Shown here: positions 18,869-27,009 of the stretch, piece after piece
Layout of the letters: each line of letters begins with the position of its first letter
Numbering within the stretch: position 1 is the first letter of the stretch
Assembly (NCBI RefSeq): GCF_028736175.1
Contig: NZ_CP117880.1
Span: forward strand, 3,968,001 to 4,032,000
Length of the DNA: 64,000 bases
Direction: 5' to 3'
DNA from: Sphingobacterium oryzagri
Lineage (GTDB): Bacteria; Bacteroidota; Bacteroidia; Sphingobacteriales; Sphingobacteriaceae
Translations under genes and position numbers: made by a program
The notes under the pieces: model-generated
Told to the model about the DNA's origin: nothing
What the model saw: the letters and a program-made list of their open reading frames with translations, nothing else
Database searches by the model: none

Positions 18869-19507
18869 ATGGCAGATTTGGTCTTATCTTCCGCGCAATT
18901 AGCCTATCAGTATCCGCAAGGTGTACGTTTGGAGTTTCCGGATATACACATGGCGAAAAATCAACATAGTTTATTGCTCGGCGATTCTGGTAAAGGGAAA
19001 ACTACGCTTTTACACTTACTGAGTGGACTTTCCAAACCTACGCATGGCGCAGTATTTTTAATGGGGCAAGATTTGTATGCCTTATCGGGCTCGTCGCTCG
19101 ACGCCTATCGTGCAAAAAATCTGGGTTTTATTTTTCAGGAAGCGCATTTGCTAAAGAATCTAACTGTATTGGAGAATATCAAGCTGGCACAGCGATTAGC
19201 AAAAAATGTGGTCGATACGGCTTCCATTTTACAACTGCTTGCTGATTTACAGCTGCAAGACAAAGCCGATGCTTTGCCTAATCAATTAAGCCGTGGACAA
19301 AAGCAGCGGGTGGCGATCGCACGTGCCATTATTAATAAGCCCGGCTTATTACTTGCGGATGAACCCACTGCATCGCTAGACGATAAGAACACCGAGCTGG
19401 TGCTTAATTTATTATTGACAATTGCGAGTAGCTACGGATCCACATTATTGATCGCGACGCACGATAAGCGCATCAAAGACCACTTTACACAGGCTTACCA
19501 ACTTTAA
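18869..19507 (+). CDS. ABC transporter ATP-binding protein (LolD/MacB-like; zinc-cassette type)
   Basis: This 212-residue ATPase has Walker A G38-D-S-G-K-G-K-T45, signature L140-S-R-G-Q144 and Walker B ending L-L-A-D-E-P (D164-E165). It is closest in pattern to the LolD/FtsE class that energises FtsX-type permeases. It is the first of three genes: permease 45 bp downstream, then a DUF3299-like secreted protein. The order matches PA4064-PA4066 of Pseudomonas aeruginosa, an operon known to respond to zinc limitation through Zur. No clear Zur box was found here. Confidence 0.88.
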   Translation: MADLVLSSAQLAYQYPQGVRLEFPDIHMAKNQHSLLLGDSGKGKTTLLHLLSGLSKPTHGAVFLMGQDLYALSGSSLDAYRAKNLGFIFQEAHLLKNLTVLENIKLAQRLAKNVVDTASILQLLADLQLQDKADALPNQLSRGQKQRVAIARAIINKPGLLLADEPTASLDDKNTELVLNLLLTIASSYGSTLLIATHDKRIKDHFTQAYQL

Positions 19508-19552
19508 TAAAAACAGGACGAACCAATTCGCGTTCACCAATAAGGATATACT

Positions 19553-20899
19553 ATGAATAATTTGCAACTTGTCTGGAAGAACATCACGCAACAACTGGGG
19601 TCTACCCTACTGAGCATTTTGCTTACCGCTTTTGGTGTTGCTATCCTTTGCGTTATCTACATCACCGGAGACGCTTTCGAAAAGCAACTAACAAATAACA
19701 CCAAAAACATCGATTTGGTGGTAGGTGCCAAAGGAAGTCCGTTGCAACTGATATTAAGTTCACTCTATCATGTAGATAATCCGACGGGCAATATTGCGCT
19801 TGCCGAAGCGCGTCAGCTGGGCAATAATCCATTCGTAGAACTCGCCGTGCCGATTTCGCTAGGCGACAACTATAAAGGGCACCGTCTTATAGGTACAGAA
19901 GAAAGCTACTTAACATTATACGATCTTAAAATCAATGAAGGCGTTATCTGGAAAAAACCGTTTGAGGCGGTGATCGGTAGCGAAGTTGCCCGCAAACGCG
20001 GACTGAAGATTGGCGATACATTTAATACCGCACACGGACTTTCTGCCGAAGGACACGTACACGATGAGCACCCGTTTCATATCGTCGGTATTCTGGCAAA
20101 ATCCAGCTCAGTAGTCGACAATTTAATTCTTTGTAATTTGGAAAGTGTCTGGGACGTGCACGGGCTAGCGCATGGAGAACTGCATGATGATGCGCACGCG
20201 ACACATGAACACGACGAAGAACACGATCATGCACATGCGCACGAAGAAGCAGCCGCGCACGTGCATGATGATCACGAACACGAGGAAGAAATCGTATCTG
20301 AAAAGCCTAATGACGTCTACGTAAAAAACATTGGCGAAGATATGTTGGAAAATCGCGGCGATGAAGTTACGGCCCTGCTTGTAAAATATGCTTCGCCAGC
20401 AGCCATGGGCATTGTACCACGATTGGTGAACCAATCTACCGATATGCAGGCGGCTTCGCCGGCGATAGAAAGCACGCGACTTTTTTCGTTGTTGGGCGTG
20501 GGCCTCGATTCGCTCGCTATCCTGGCTTATATTATTATGCTGATTGCCGGATTGAGCGTATTCATCAGTTTATACAACGCACTCAAAGAGCGAAAGTACG
20601 ATCTTGCTATCATGCGATCGATGGGCGCTTCACAAACTAAACTTTTTGGTTTGGTATTAGTCGAAGGTTTAGTGATCACGAGTATTGGTGGATTGCTCGG
20701 TTTAGTTTTCGGTCATCTTGCTTTGTATATGATTAATCAACAGGCAAGTGCATCGGCAGATTTCATCGAAGCTTTGCATATCAATAGCCAGGAATTATTC
20801 TTAATTTTGGCCGCATGCGTTTTGGGTATATGTGCTGCACTGATACCGGCTATACGCGCTTATAAAACATCGATTTCGACTATTTTAGCAGAAAAATAA
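19553..20899 (+). CDS. FtsX-type ABC permease with His-rich extracytoplasmic loop
   Basis: This 448-residue permease has one N-terminal membrane segment (about 16-40), a large extracytoplasmic MacB-like domain, and three C-terminal segments (about 310-440), the FtsX/MacB layout. Between about 203 and 246 lies a stretch with 14 His in 44 residues mixed with Asp and Glu, a likely zinc- or metal-binding loop. In P. aeruginosa a separate His-rich protein (PA4063) accompanies the cassette, and here the His-rich part may be built into the permease. Direction of transport and substrate are not proven. Confidence 0.87.
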   Translation: MNNLQLVWKNITQQLGSTLLSILLTAFGVAILCVIYITGDAFEKQLTNNTKNIDLVVGAKGSPLQLILSSLYHVDNPTGNIALAEARQLGNNPFVELAVPISLGDNYKGHRLIGTEESYLTLYDLKINEGVIWKKPFEAVIGSEVARKRGLKIGDTFNTAHGLSAEGHVHDEHPFHIVGILAKSSSVVDNLILCNLESVWDVHGLAHGELHDDAHATHEHDEEHDHAHAHEEAAAHVHDDHEHEEEIVSEKPNDVYVKNIGEDMLENRGDEVTALLVKYASPAAMGIVPRLVNQSTDMQAASPAIESTRLFSLLGVGLDSLAILAYIIMLIAGLSVFISLYNALKERKYDLAIMRSMGASQTKLFGLVLVEGLVITSIGGLLGLVFGHLALYMINQQASASADFIEALHINSQELFLILAACVLGICAALIPAIRAYKTSISTILAEK

Positions 20900-20900
20900 C

Positions 20901-21383
20901 ATGAAAAAAATCATCATATTCTTACTTTTTAGTATCGCAACCGCGACGTTTGTGCATGCACAAACGAATCAATTTCCAGAGATGAACGTTCCAGATCATA
21001 CCCCGATGATGAACGGCACCTGGGAAGCTATCGATAAAATGATGTATAAGGTGACGTATGAAGGGAATAAAAAGGTGTACACGCCGACCTATCCGCCAGC
21101 ATTAAAAGCGCTGGAAAATAAAACGGTTGAGCTTCCGGGTTATCTGGTTCCGTTGACAAGTGGCCGCTCGCACAAGAAATTTATGTTATCCGTACTTCCC
21201 GTGATGCAATGTATGTTTTGCGGATCGAACGGTATTCCACCGATGGTGGAAATCTTTATGAAAGATGGTGCGGTGCAGTTTACCGAGGAGCCTATCAAAG
21301 TAAAAGGGAAAATGAAGTTTAATCCGGAGCCACTGAAAGGAAATTCTGAAATTCAGATTATTGATGCTGTCGTAATCAAATAA
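20901..21383 (+). CDS. DUF3299-like secreted protein of the zinc-type ABC cassette
   Basis: This 160-residue protein starts one base after the permease stop. A signal peptide ends near V-H-A-Q. The mature part includes V-E-L-P-G-Y-L-V-P-L, then V-M-Q-C-M-F-C-G, a Cys pair where DUF3299 proteins carry a conserved Cys region. DUF3299 genes accompany the PA4064/PA4065-type ABC genes, so a periplasmic metal-related role is likely. The link is by context and motif similarity, not proven function. Confidence 0.75.
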   Translation: MKKIIIFLLFSIATATFVHAQTNQFPEMNVPDHTPMMNGTWEAIDKMMYKVTYEGNKKVYTPTYPPALKALENKTVELPGYLVPLTSGRSHKKFMLSVLPVMQCMFCGSNGIPPMVEIFMKDGAVQFTEEPIKVKGKMKFNPEPLKGNSEIQIIDAVVIK

Positions 21384-21425
21384 AGAAGTTCTCAGGACGA
21401 ACGTGACTTTTTTTTCTAGATAAGA

Positions 21426-21453
21426 AGCAAAAAATCGGTGCTTATTTTTTGCT
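21426..21453. terminator. Possible hairpin terminator after the ABC cassette
   Basis: AGCAAAAAA pairs exactly with TTTTTTGCT around a 10-nt loop, 43 bp after the DUF3299-like gene. The T-run is inside the stem rather than after it, so its strength as a terminator is uncertain. Confidence 0.4.
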
Positions 21454-21653
21454 GAATCCTTAATGGATAGTGCAAAATGTAGGGCACGAAAATGGCGACA
21501 AAAAATGATGCGAAATGATCGCTGATGAGATGGAATAAGCTATAAATAAGTAAGTGTAGATCTTTTGCACTACGCTTTACGCACTACACGCTAAAAATAA
21601 TAATCGTGTCTTAAGCTATACACGAGGCCACAAAATCTACTAGTACGCTTTCC

Positions 21654-22373
21654 TTACTTCCTATTTAACAAGGCAATTTCCAGGCAACTGCTTAAAGCGG
21701 CTGTCTCTGTACGCAAGCGACTGTTTCCAAGCGAAACAGGATGAAAACCTTGCGCGAGTGCTTCGGCAATTTCCGTTTCCGAAAAATCACCTTCCGGACC
21801 GATTAATATAAGGTAATTGCCAGCTGGCTTACAGATATGGTTAAGGTATTGCTTTTCGCCATCAGCGCAGTGCGCCATGCATTTCACAACAGCAGCATTT
21901 TCTTGTTGCATCTTTAAAAACTTGCTAAAGGTAACTGACTCGTTGATACGCGGCAAGTACGCTTTTAAAGACTGTTTCATGGCCGACACGACCACCTTGT
22001 TAAGGCGCTCAAGCTTCACATCTTTGCGTTCAGAATGCTCACTAATGATTGGGGTAATTTCGTGGATGCCAACTTCTGTCGCCTTTTCTAAAAACCACTC
22101 GATGCGATCAATATTTTTAGTCGGGGCCACAGCCACGTGCAAGTGATAATCCGATTGGCCGTAGGCTTGTTCTACGTGAAGAATCTGTAAGGTGGTGCGT
22201 TTTGGGTGCGGATCGATAATTTCGGCCGTATACCAACCACCAACGCCATCGACTAAGCGAACCTGATCGCCAGCCACCAGACGCAACACGCGCACGGCAT
22301 GCTTGCTTTCCTCCTCCGTCAATACAAATTGCTGATGATGGGCTGCGAGCGTTGGTGTGTAAAACAAATGCAT
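21654..22373 (-). CDS. rsmE: 16S rRNA (uracil1498-N3)-methyltransferase RsmE
   Basis: This 239-residue SPOUT methyltransferase modifies U1498 in the 16S decoding region. An N-terminal PUA-like domain (about 1-70) precedes the knotted domain. Family motifs are visible: K-A-T-E-V-G, E-H-S-E-R, L-I-G-P-E-G-D-F-S-E-T-E and L-G-N-S-R-L-R-T-E-T-A. It is the last gene of a run dedA, ppa, CNNM/CorC, rsmE, with only 3 bp between it and the preceding gene. Confidence 0.95.
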   Translation of the reverse strand: MHLFYTPTLAAHHQQFVLTEEESKHAVRVLRLVAGDQVRLVDGVGGWYTAEIIDPHPKRTTLQILHVEQAYGQSDYHLHVAVAPTKNIDRIEWFLEKATEVGIHEITPIISEHSERKDVKLERLNKVVVSAMKQSLKAYLPRINESVTFSKFLKMQQENAAVVKCMAHCADGEKQYLNHICKPAGNYLILIGPEGDFSETEIAEALAQGFHPVSLGNSRLRTETAALSSCLEIALLNRK

Positions 22374-22376
22374 AGC

Positions 22377-23693
22377 TTAATCTTCGTCGATGTCGTCGTT
22401 TGGTGTTTCGACTAGATCTAATTTTACAAACTCGATGTTTTGTTGCGTTTTTTTGATAATCGTAAACGCATATCCTTCGACTTCGCGAACTTCGCCGACA
22501 TCCGGAATCTTCTCGAAATAATGGCTTACCAAACCAGCAATGGTGTCGTAATCGGAACTTTCGGGAAGTTCCAGCGGTAAATAGCCATTGGCATCGTGCA
22601 CGCTTGCTCCAGCATCGACCATATATTCCGTTTCCGAAATACGTTCGACTACCGGTGTCTCCTCATCGTATTCATCCTGGATCTCACCCACAAGCTCTTC
22701 GACAATATCTTCCAGCGTAACCATACCGGCTGTTCCACCAAATTCATCCAATACAATCGCGATTTGAATACGTTTGAGCTGAAACTCCGTCATCAAATCA
22801 TTGATTTTTTTCGTCTCTGGAATGAAATAAGGCTTGCGCATAATATTTTTCAAGACCACTTCCTTACCTTTCACGATAATTGGGAGAATATCTTTGGTAT
22901 GAACAATACCGACAATCTGATCGATATTATCATCATAAACAGGCATACGAGAGTAGCCTTCTTCAGTAACGATACTGATAAATTCTTCCGCTGCGTCTGA
23001 CATTTCGACAGCGACGATCTTCGTCCTGGGAACCATGATGTTCTTCACGATGCGCTCGTTAAAATCAAATACGTTCTTGATCAGCTCATGCTCAGCGTTA
23101 TTAAGTGCACCGCTTTCTTTTCCTTTTTCCAGTAAATATTGTAATTCTTCGGAAGAGTGGCTTGCTTCGTGACCATGTACATCCACACCGATTAAACGCA
23201 ACAAAAAGTTGGCAAAACCGTTAAGCAACCAGATAATGGGACGGAATAGGAAGTAGAAAAATTGTAACGGAGCCGCAATACGCATGGTAGTAGCCACAGG
23301 CCGTTGAATAGCGATGGATTTTGGAGCCAGCTCACCAAATACGATATGCAAAAATGTGATGATACTGAACGCCAGCACGTGTCCAAGATTTTTGGCGATC
23401 GCTCCCGTAAGTTCCACGTTAAACAAGCCAAAAATCTTGTGCACAATCTCTGTCATCACGGCCTCACCAACCCAACCGAGCGCTAGCGAAGCTAGCGTAA
23501 TACCCAACTGAGTGGCGGCTAGATAGCCGTCGAGATGTTCGGTAATATTTTTAGCGATTTTAGCGACTTTGCTGCCTGATTTTGCCTGAAGTTCGATCTG
23601 TGAAGCCCGTACTTTAACAATAGCAAATTCTGCGGCAACAAAAAAACCATTAGCTAAAACCAAAAATATTGTCCAAAAAATATCGACGCCCAT
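22377..23693 (-). CDS. CNNM/CorC-family membrane protein (DUF21, CBS pair, CorC/HlyC domain)
   Basis: This 438-residue protein has a DUF21/CNNM membrane domain (about 1-195), two CBS domains (about 215-330, with N-I-M-V-P-R-T-K and the I-V-G-I-V-H-T-K-D-I region) and a C-terminal CorC_HlyC FAD-like domain that begins after L-E-D-I-V-E-E-L-V-G-E-I. Relatives are implicated in Mg2+ or Co2+ export. The older name hemolysin is misleading. It lies between ppa and rsmE in the same run. Confidence 0.92.
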   Translation of the reverse strand: MGVDIFWTIFLVLANGFFVAAEFAIVKVRASQIELQAKSGSKVAKIAKNITEHLDGYLAATQLGITLASLALGWVGEAVMTEIVHKIFGLFNVELTGAIAKNLGHVLAFSIITFLHIVFGELAPKSIAIQRPVATTMRIAAPLQFFYFLFRPIIWLLNGFANFLLRLIGVDVHGHEASHSSEELQYLLEKGKESGALNNAEHELIKNVFDFNERIVKNIMVPRTKIVAVEMSDAAEEFISIVTEEGYSRMPVYDDNIDQIVGIVHTKDILPIIVKGKEVVLKNIMRKPYFIPETKKINDLMTEFQLKRIQIAIVLDEFGGTAGMVTLEDIVEELVGEIQDEYDEETPVVERISETEYMVDAGASVHDANGYLPLELPESSDYDTIAGLVSHYFEKIPDVGEVREVEGYAFTIIKKTQQNIEFVKLDLVETPNDDIDED

Positions 23694-23701
23694 AGTAAAG
23701 T

Positions 23702-24244
23702 TTAGTTATTTCCGAATTCTTTTTTATACAATTCGATACTTTCCAAGAGAATCTCTTGTGCGCGTTCGCGGCCGTGAAGACCTTCCACCAACACGGATTT
23801 TTTCTCCAATGCTTTGTAACTTTCAAAAAACTGAACGATCTCTTTCATCATGTGCGGAGCAAGTTGCTCGATATCATTGATGTAATTGTAAATAGGATCG
23901 TTTTTAGCGACAGCGATAATTTTATCATCCTGCTCACCACCATCAACCATGTTCATAACACCAATTACCTTGGCTTCTACCAACGTTAACGGAAGAATAT
24001 CAACAGAGCAGATAACCAAAATATCCAAAGGATCTTTATCGTCACAGTATGTCTGTGGAATAAAACCATAATTGGCTGGATAAACGACAGAAGAACTCAA
24101 TACACGGTCTAATAATAACAGACCAGTATCTTTATCTAATTCGTACTTCCCCTTTGAACCATTCGTAATCTCAATAATCGCATTGACTGAATTTGGCAAG
24201 TCGCTACCGGGAGCTATCTGATGCCAAGGATGTGTATTACTCAT
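23702..24244 (-). CDS. ppa: Inorganic pyrophosphatase, family I
   Basis: This 180-residue soluble enzyme hydrolyses pyrophosphate to phosphate and pulls biosynthetic reactions forward. The metal-binding signature D-x-D-P-x-D (D69-K-D71-P-L-D74) is intact, as are K-Y-E-L-D-K near the N-terminus and P-A-N-Y-G-F-I-P-Q-T. The start codon overlaps the dedA stop (TAATG), which indicates translational coupling. The CNNM/CorC gene follows by 8 bp. Confidence 0.96.
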   Translation of the reverse strand: MSNTHPWHQIAPGSDLPNSVNAIIEITNGSKGKYELDKDTGLLLLDRVLSSSVVYPANYGFIPQTYCDDKDPLDILVICSVDILPLTLVEAKVIGVMNMVDGGEQDDKIIAVAKNDPIYNYINDIEQLAPHMMKEIVQFFESYKALEKKSVLVEGLHGRERAQEILLESIELYKKEFGNN

Positions 24245-24906
24245 TAATTATTATTACTGTTTGTTTGTTTTGTTTGTTTTTTTCTTGTTAACCACCGTTT
24301 GAGCAGCGCTATTGCAATAGGTAAGAACGCAATGACGATAAGCCCAACAATAATGTATTCTACATAATTAATTATGGCAGGGAACTTAACGCCTAAAAAA
24401 TAGCCCGTCAACGTCAATAAACTCGCCCATAAAAAGGCGCCAATGATGTTATAAATGACGAATTTTCTAAAGTTTAGTTTTACAACTCCTGCAAATATAG
24501 GTGCAAATGTACGAATAATGGGAACAAAGCGCCCTATGATGAGCGCTGTACCACCATATTTTTGATAAAACTCTTCAGCCATAATCACATACTTACGCTT
24601 GAAGAGGAAAGAATCCTTTCGTTTGAAGAGCACTGGCCCCGTTCGATGACCAAACCAATAACCGGCAAAATTGCCTAGCACCCCCGCTGCTAAAATACCC
24701 AGGTACATCGTTGTGATATCTACATCAATCTTGCCCAGCGCACAAAACAGTCCTGCAAGAAAAAGTAAATAATCTCCGGGCAGGAAAAACCCAAAAAACA
24801 ATCCAGTTTCCGCAAAGACAATCAATACAACAATATAAAATCCGCCATGACTTAGCAGGTATTCCGGATCCATCAATTGCTGAAAGGACAGCCACAAATC
24901 TTGCAT
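24244..24906 (-). CDS. DedA-family membrane protein
   Basis: This 220-residue protein has the DedA/SNARE-associated domain: E-T-G-L-F-F-G-F-F-L-P-G-D near 31-43, then the G-R-F-V-P-I-I-R-T-F-A-P re-entrant motif near 125-136, and a Lys/Arg- and Asn-rich tail. Some DedA proteins flip undecaprenyl phosphate or phosphatidylethanolamine, but the lipid substrate here is unknown. It is the first gene of the run that continues with ppa. Confidence 0.93.
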   Translation of the reverse strand: MQDLWLSFQQLMDPEYLLSHGGFYIVVLIVFAETGLFFGFFLPGDYLLFLAGLFCALGKIDVDITTMYLGILAAGVLGNFAGYWFGHRTGPVLFKRKDSFLFKRKYVIMAEEFYQKYGGTALIIGRFVPIIRTFAPIFAGVVKLNFRKFVIYNIIGAFLWASLLTLTGYFLGVKFPAIINYVEYIIVGLIVIAFLPIAIALLKRWLTRKKQTKQTNSNNN

Positions 24907-24970
24907 ATTCTCTAGTTAATCTAAAAAGCCGAACAGCTTTCTTCTGAAATTTTATTCTTGTTAATCCTTA

Positions 24971-25390
24971 CTACGATTTACTGGGATTCGTTACTTCGGA
25001 GATCGCTTCCCGGATATCTTCCGCTATTTTAATCATCTCCTCTTCCGGCAACTGTAGTTTCGGACGACCGAAATTCATATCGTCAACATGGTTTAACGGA
25101 ATCAAATGAATGTGCGCATGTGCCACTTCTAATCCAACGACAGCTACACCTACTTTACGACAAGGAAATACATTTTTGATGCCCTGTGCTACAATTTTGG
25201 CAAATACCCACATCCCCATGTACTCATCATCATGGATGTCAAAAATATAGTCGGTCTCTTTTTTGGGGATGACCAACACGTGCCCTTGAGTCAATGGGCT
25301 AACGTCCAAAAAAGCTAAATAATCGTTACTCTCGGCTACTTTATAAGCTGGAATTTCACCAGAAACGATCTTTGAAAAAATTGTTGACAT
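24971..25390 (-). CDS. HIT-family nucleotide-binding protein
   Basis: This 139-residue protein carries the histidine triad H91-x-H93-x-H95 in V-A-H-A-H-I-H-L-I-P and the family opening I-F-S-K-I-V-S-G-E-I-P. HIT proteins hydrolyse nucleoside phosphoramidates or related nucleotides. It is monocistronic or leads weakly into dedA. It has one of the best promoters in the window, ending 27 bp upstream. Confidence 0.95.
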   Translation of the reverse strand: MSTIFSKIVSGEIPAYKVAESNDYLAFLDVSPLTQGHVLVIPKKETDYIFDIHDDEYMGMWVFAKIVAQGIKNVFPCRKVGVAVVGLEVAHAHIHLIPLNHVDDMNFGRPKLQLPEEEMIKIAEDIREAISEVTNPSKS

Positions 25391-25416
25391 ATCTTATCTT
25401 CATTAAGAATAACAAA

Positions 25417-25447
25417 CAAACTTAGATAAATTTGCTCTGATATGCAA
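25417..25447 (-). promoter_or_regulatory. Promoter of the HIT-family gene
   Basis: The minus strand has TTG (25447-25445), a 20-nt spacer and TAAGTTTG (25424-25417), which matches the Bacteroidota -33/-7 pattern. Transcription would start near 25410 and give a leader of about 20 nt. Confidence 0.7.
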
Positions 25448-25695
25448 TTATTATCGTGCCGAATATCATGTCAGTTGACAAATCTCCTCTCCAATGGACA
25501 CACCTACTGCTGCTGAAAAGTAGCTTCGCTTGCCCGTTGTATAAAACGCCTCCTGTTCAAGTTACCGGCTCGCTTGGTTCGCCAATAGCGCAGGCCGAGT
25601 AAAAAACAAGGCAAACAAAAACGGCCGCTTTCGTAAGCAGCCGTTCTGTAGCTATATTGTGCGGTTATGGCAAGACCGCACATAACCTGATTAAC
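25448..25695. other. Intergenic region between the HIT gene and greA
   Basis: It holds no gene that I can support. Its only clear structure is the greA terminator near 25620-25645. Confidence 0.5.
25615..25646 (-). terminator. Intrinsic terminator after greA
   Basis: On the minus strand AACGGCTGCTT pairs with AAGCGGCCGTT (one G-T pair) around an ACGA-like loop, followed by TTTGTTTG. Confidence 0.8.
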
Positions 25696-26169
25696 TTAAC
25701 GCGAAATCTCTAAGATTTCAAACTCCAATACACCTGCCGGAGCCTCAATCTGCGCAACTTCACCAACGGATTTACCGAGAAGGCCTTGCGCAATCGGGGA
25801 TTTCACAGAAATTTTGCCCGATTTTAAATCTGCCTCTGTTTCGGAAACAAGTTGATAAGTCATCACCGCGTTGTTTTTCTTATTCTTTATCTTCACATAA
25901 GACAAAGCGAGCACCTTGGATGTGTCGAGTGTCGATTCATCGATCAAGCGCGCACTGGCCAAAACCTCTTCCAATTTAGCAATTCTCGCTTCATGCAAGC
26001 CTTGCGCCTCTTTAGCGGCATCGTATTCCGCATTTTCGGATAAATCGCCTTTGTCTCTCGCTTCGGCTATCGCTTTAGCAATATTAGCTCTACCTTCGGT
26101 TTTCAATAGCTGCAACTCCTGTTTCAGCTTATCCAATCCTTCTTGTGTGTAATAAGTTACTTCTGCCAT
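25696..26169 (-). CDS. greA: Transcription elongation factor GreA
   Basis: At 157 residues it is standard GreA length. It has an N-terminal coiled coil (about 1-75) with the acidic tip D-K-G-D-L-S-E-N-A-E-Y-D-A-A that enters the RNA polymerase secondary channel. The C-terminal FKBP-like domain carries I-S-V-K-S-P-I-A-Q-G-L-L-G-K. It stimulates transcript cleavage to rescue backtracked polymerase. Flanking terminators on both sides show it is monocistronic. Confidence 0.97.
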   Translation of the reverse strand: MAEVTYYTQEGLDKLKQELQLLKTEGRANIAKAIAEARDKGDLSENAEYDAAKEAQGLHEARIAKLEEVLASARLIDESTLDTSKVLALSYVKIKNKKNNAVMTYQLVSETEADLKSGKISVKSPIAQGLLGKSVGEVAQIEAPAGVLEFEILEISR

Positions 26170-26199
26170 ATTTTTTACCTTATTTATTTACCTAAAAAT

Positions 26200-26249
26200 C
26201 AAAAAAAAGACAAGACCATACGGCCCCTCTCCAGGACAACATGGTCTTG
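26200..26249 (-). terminator. Terminator after the response-regulator operon
   Basis: CAAGACCAT (26211-26219) and ATGGTCTTG (26241-26249) are exact complements. On the minus strand they are followed by TCTTTTTTTTG. Confidence 0.85.
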
Positions 26250-26301
26250 TACATTGCTTGCAAGATAGCAAGCTTGTTTCATAAAACCAAATTTCTTTTT
26301 G

Positions 26302-27000
26302 TTATTCCTCCTCGTCGGTATCGACAAATTTATAGCCCAAACCACGCACCGTTTGTAAGTAATGCGGCTTGTCTGGATTGGTCTCTATTTTCTTCCGTAA
26401 GCGAACCACATGCATATCCAGCGTGCGTGTGTTTACGTTTGAACTGTAGCCCCAAACTACTTCCATCAGCTGCTCGCGCGTAATCTCTTTTCCTACATTT
26501 TGCAGGAAATACAACAAGATTCTATTCTCTAGAATGGTGAGTTCAATTTTGCGACCATCGCGCACCAACGAGTGGATATTAGGATGATGTTCCGTGCCAC
26601 CAAAGGTGTATACATCGTTGTTTTTAGGCAGAAAAAACCGCACTTTGTTTTCGATCATCGCAACCAAAACGTCCATGTTAAACGGTTTCGTAATATAATC
26701 TGTCACGCCGTAAGCATAAGCGTCAATTTTATCCACATCTTGCGACTTAGCTGTCATCATGATGATAATATTTTCGAAACCGGCTTTCCTAACGGACTCG
26801 CACACTTCAATGCCCTCCTTACCGGGAAGCATCCAGTCTAACAAAACGATCTCTGGTTTTTGCTGTATGATAAGATTTTCGGCTTCATTACCGTTGCCGG
26901 ATTGAAGTACTTTATACCCTTCGGTTTGCAAACGATGGGTAACCAAAAACCGGAGATTTTCATCATCTTCGATTACCGCTATAGTGATATCTTTACTCAT
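26302..27000 (-). CDS. OmpR/RprY-like response regulator
   Basis: This 232-residue regulator has a receiver domain (about 5-120) with acidic pocket E11-D12-D13, phosphoacceptor D55 (L-L-D-W-M-L-P-G) and K105 (T-K-P-F). A winged-helix DNA-binding domain (about 130-228) follows, with R-T-L-D-M-H-V-V-R-L-R-K-K-I and R-G-L-G-Y-K-F. The pattern resembles RprY of Bacteroides. It lies 9 bp downstream of its kinase gene, and a strong terminator follows. Targets are unknown. Confidence 0.95.
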   Translation of the reverse strand: MSKDITIAVIEDDENLRFLVTHRLQTEGYKVLQSGNGNEAENLIIQQKPEIVLLDWMLPGKEGIEVCESVRKAGFENIIIMMTAKSQDVDKIDAYAYGVTDYITKPFNMDVLVAMIENKVRFFLPKNNDVYTFGGTEHHPNIHSLVRDGRKIELTILENRILLYFLQNVGKEITREQLMEVVWGYSSNVNTRTLDMHVVRLRKKIETNPDKPHYLQTVRGLGYKFVDTDEEE

Positions 27001-27009
27001 AATCTTAAC

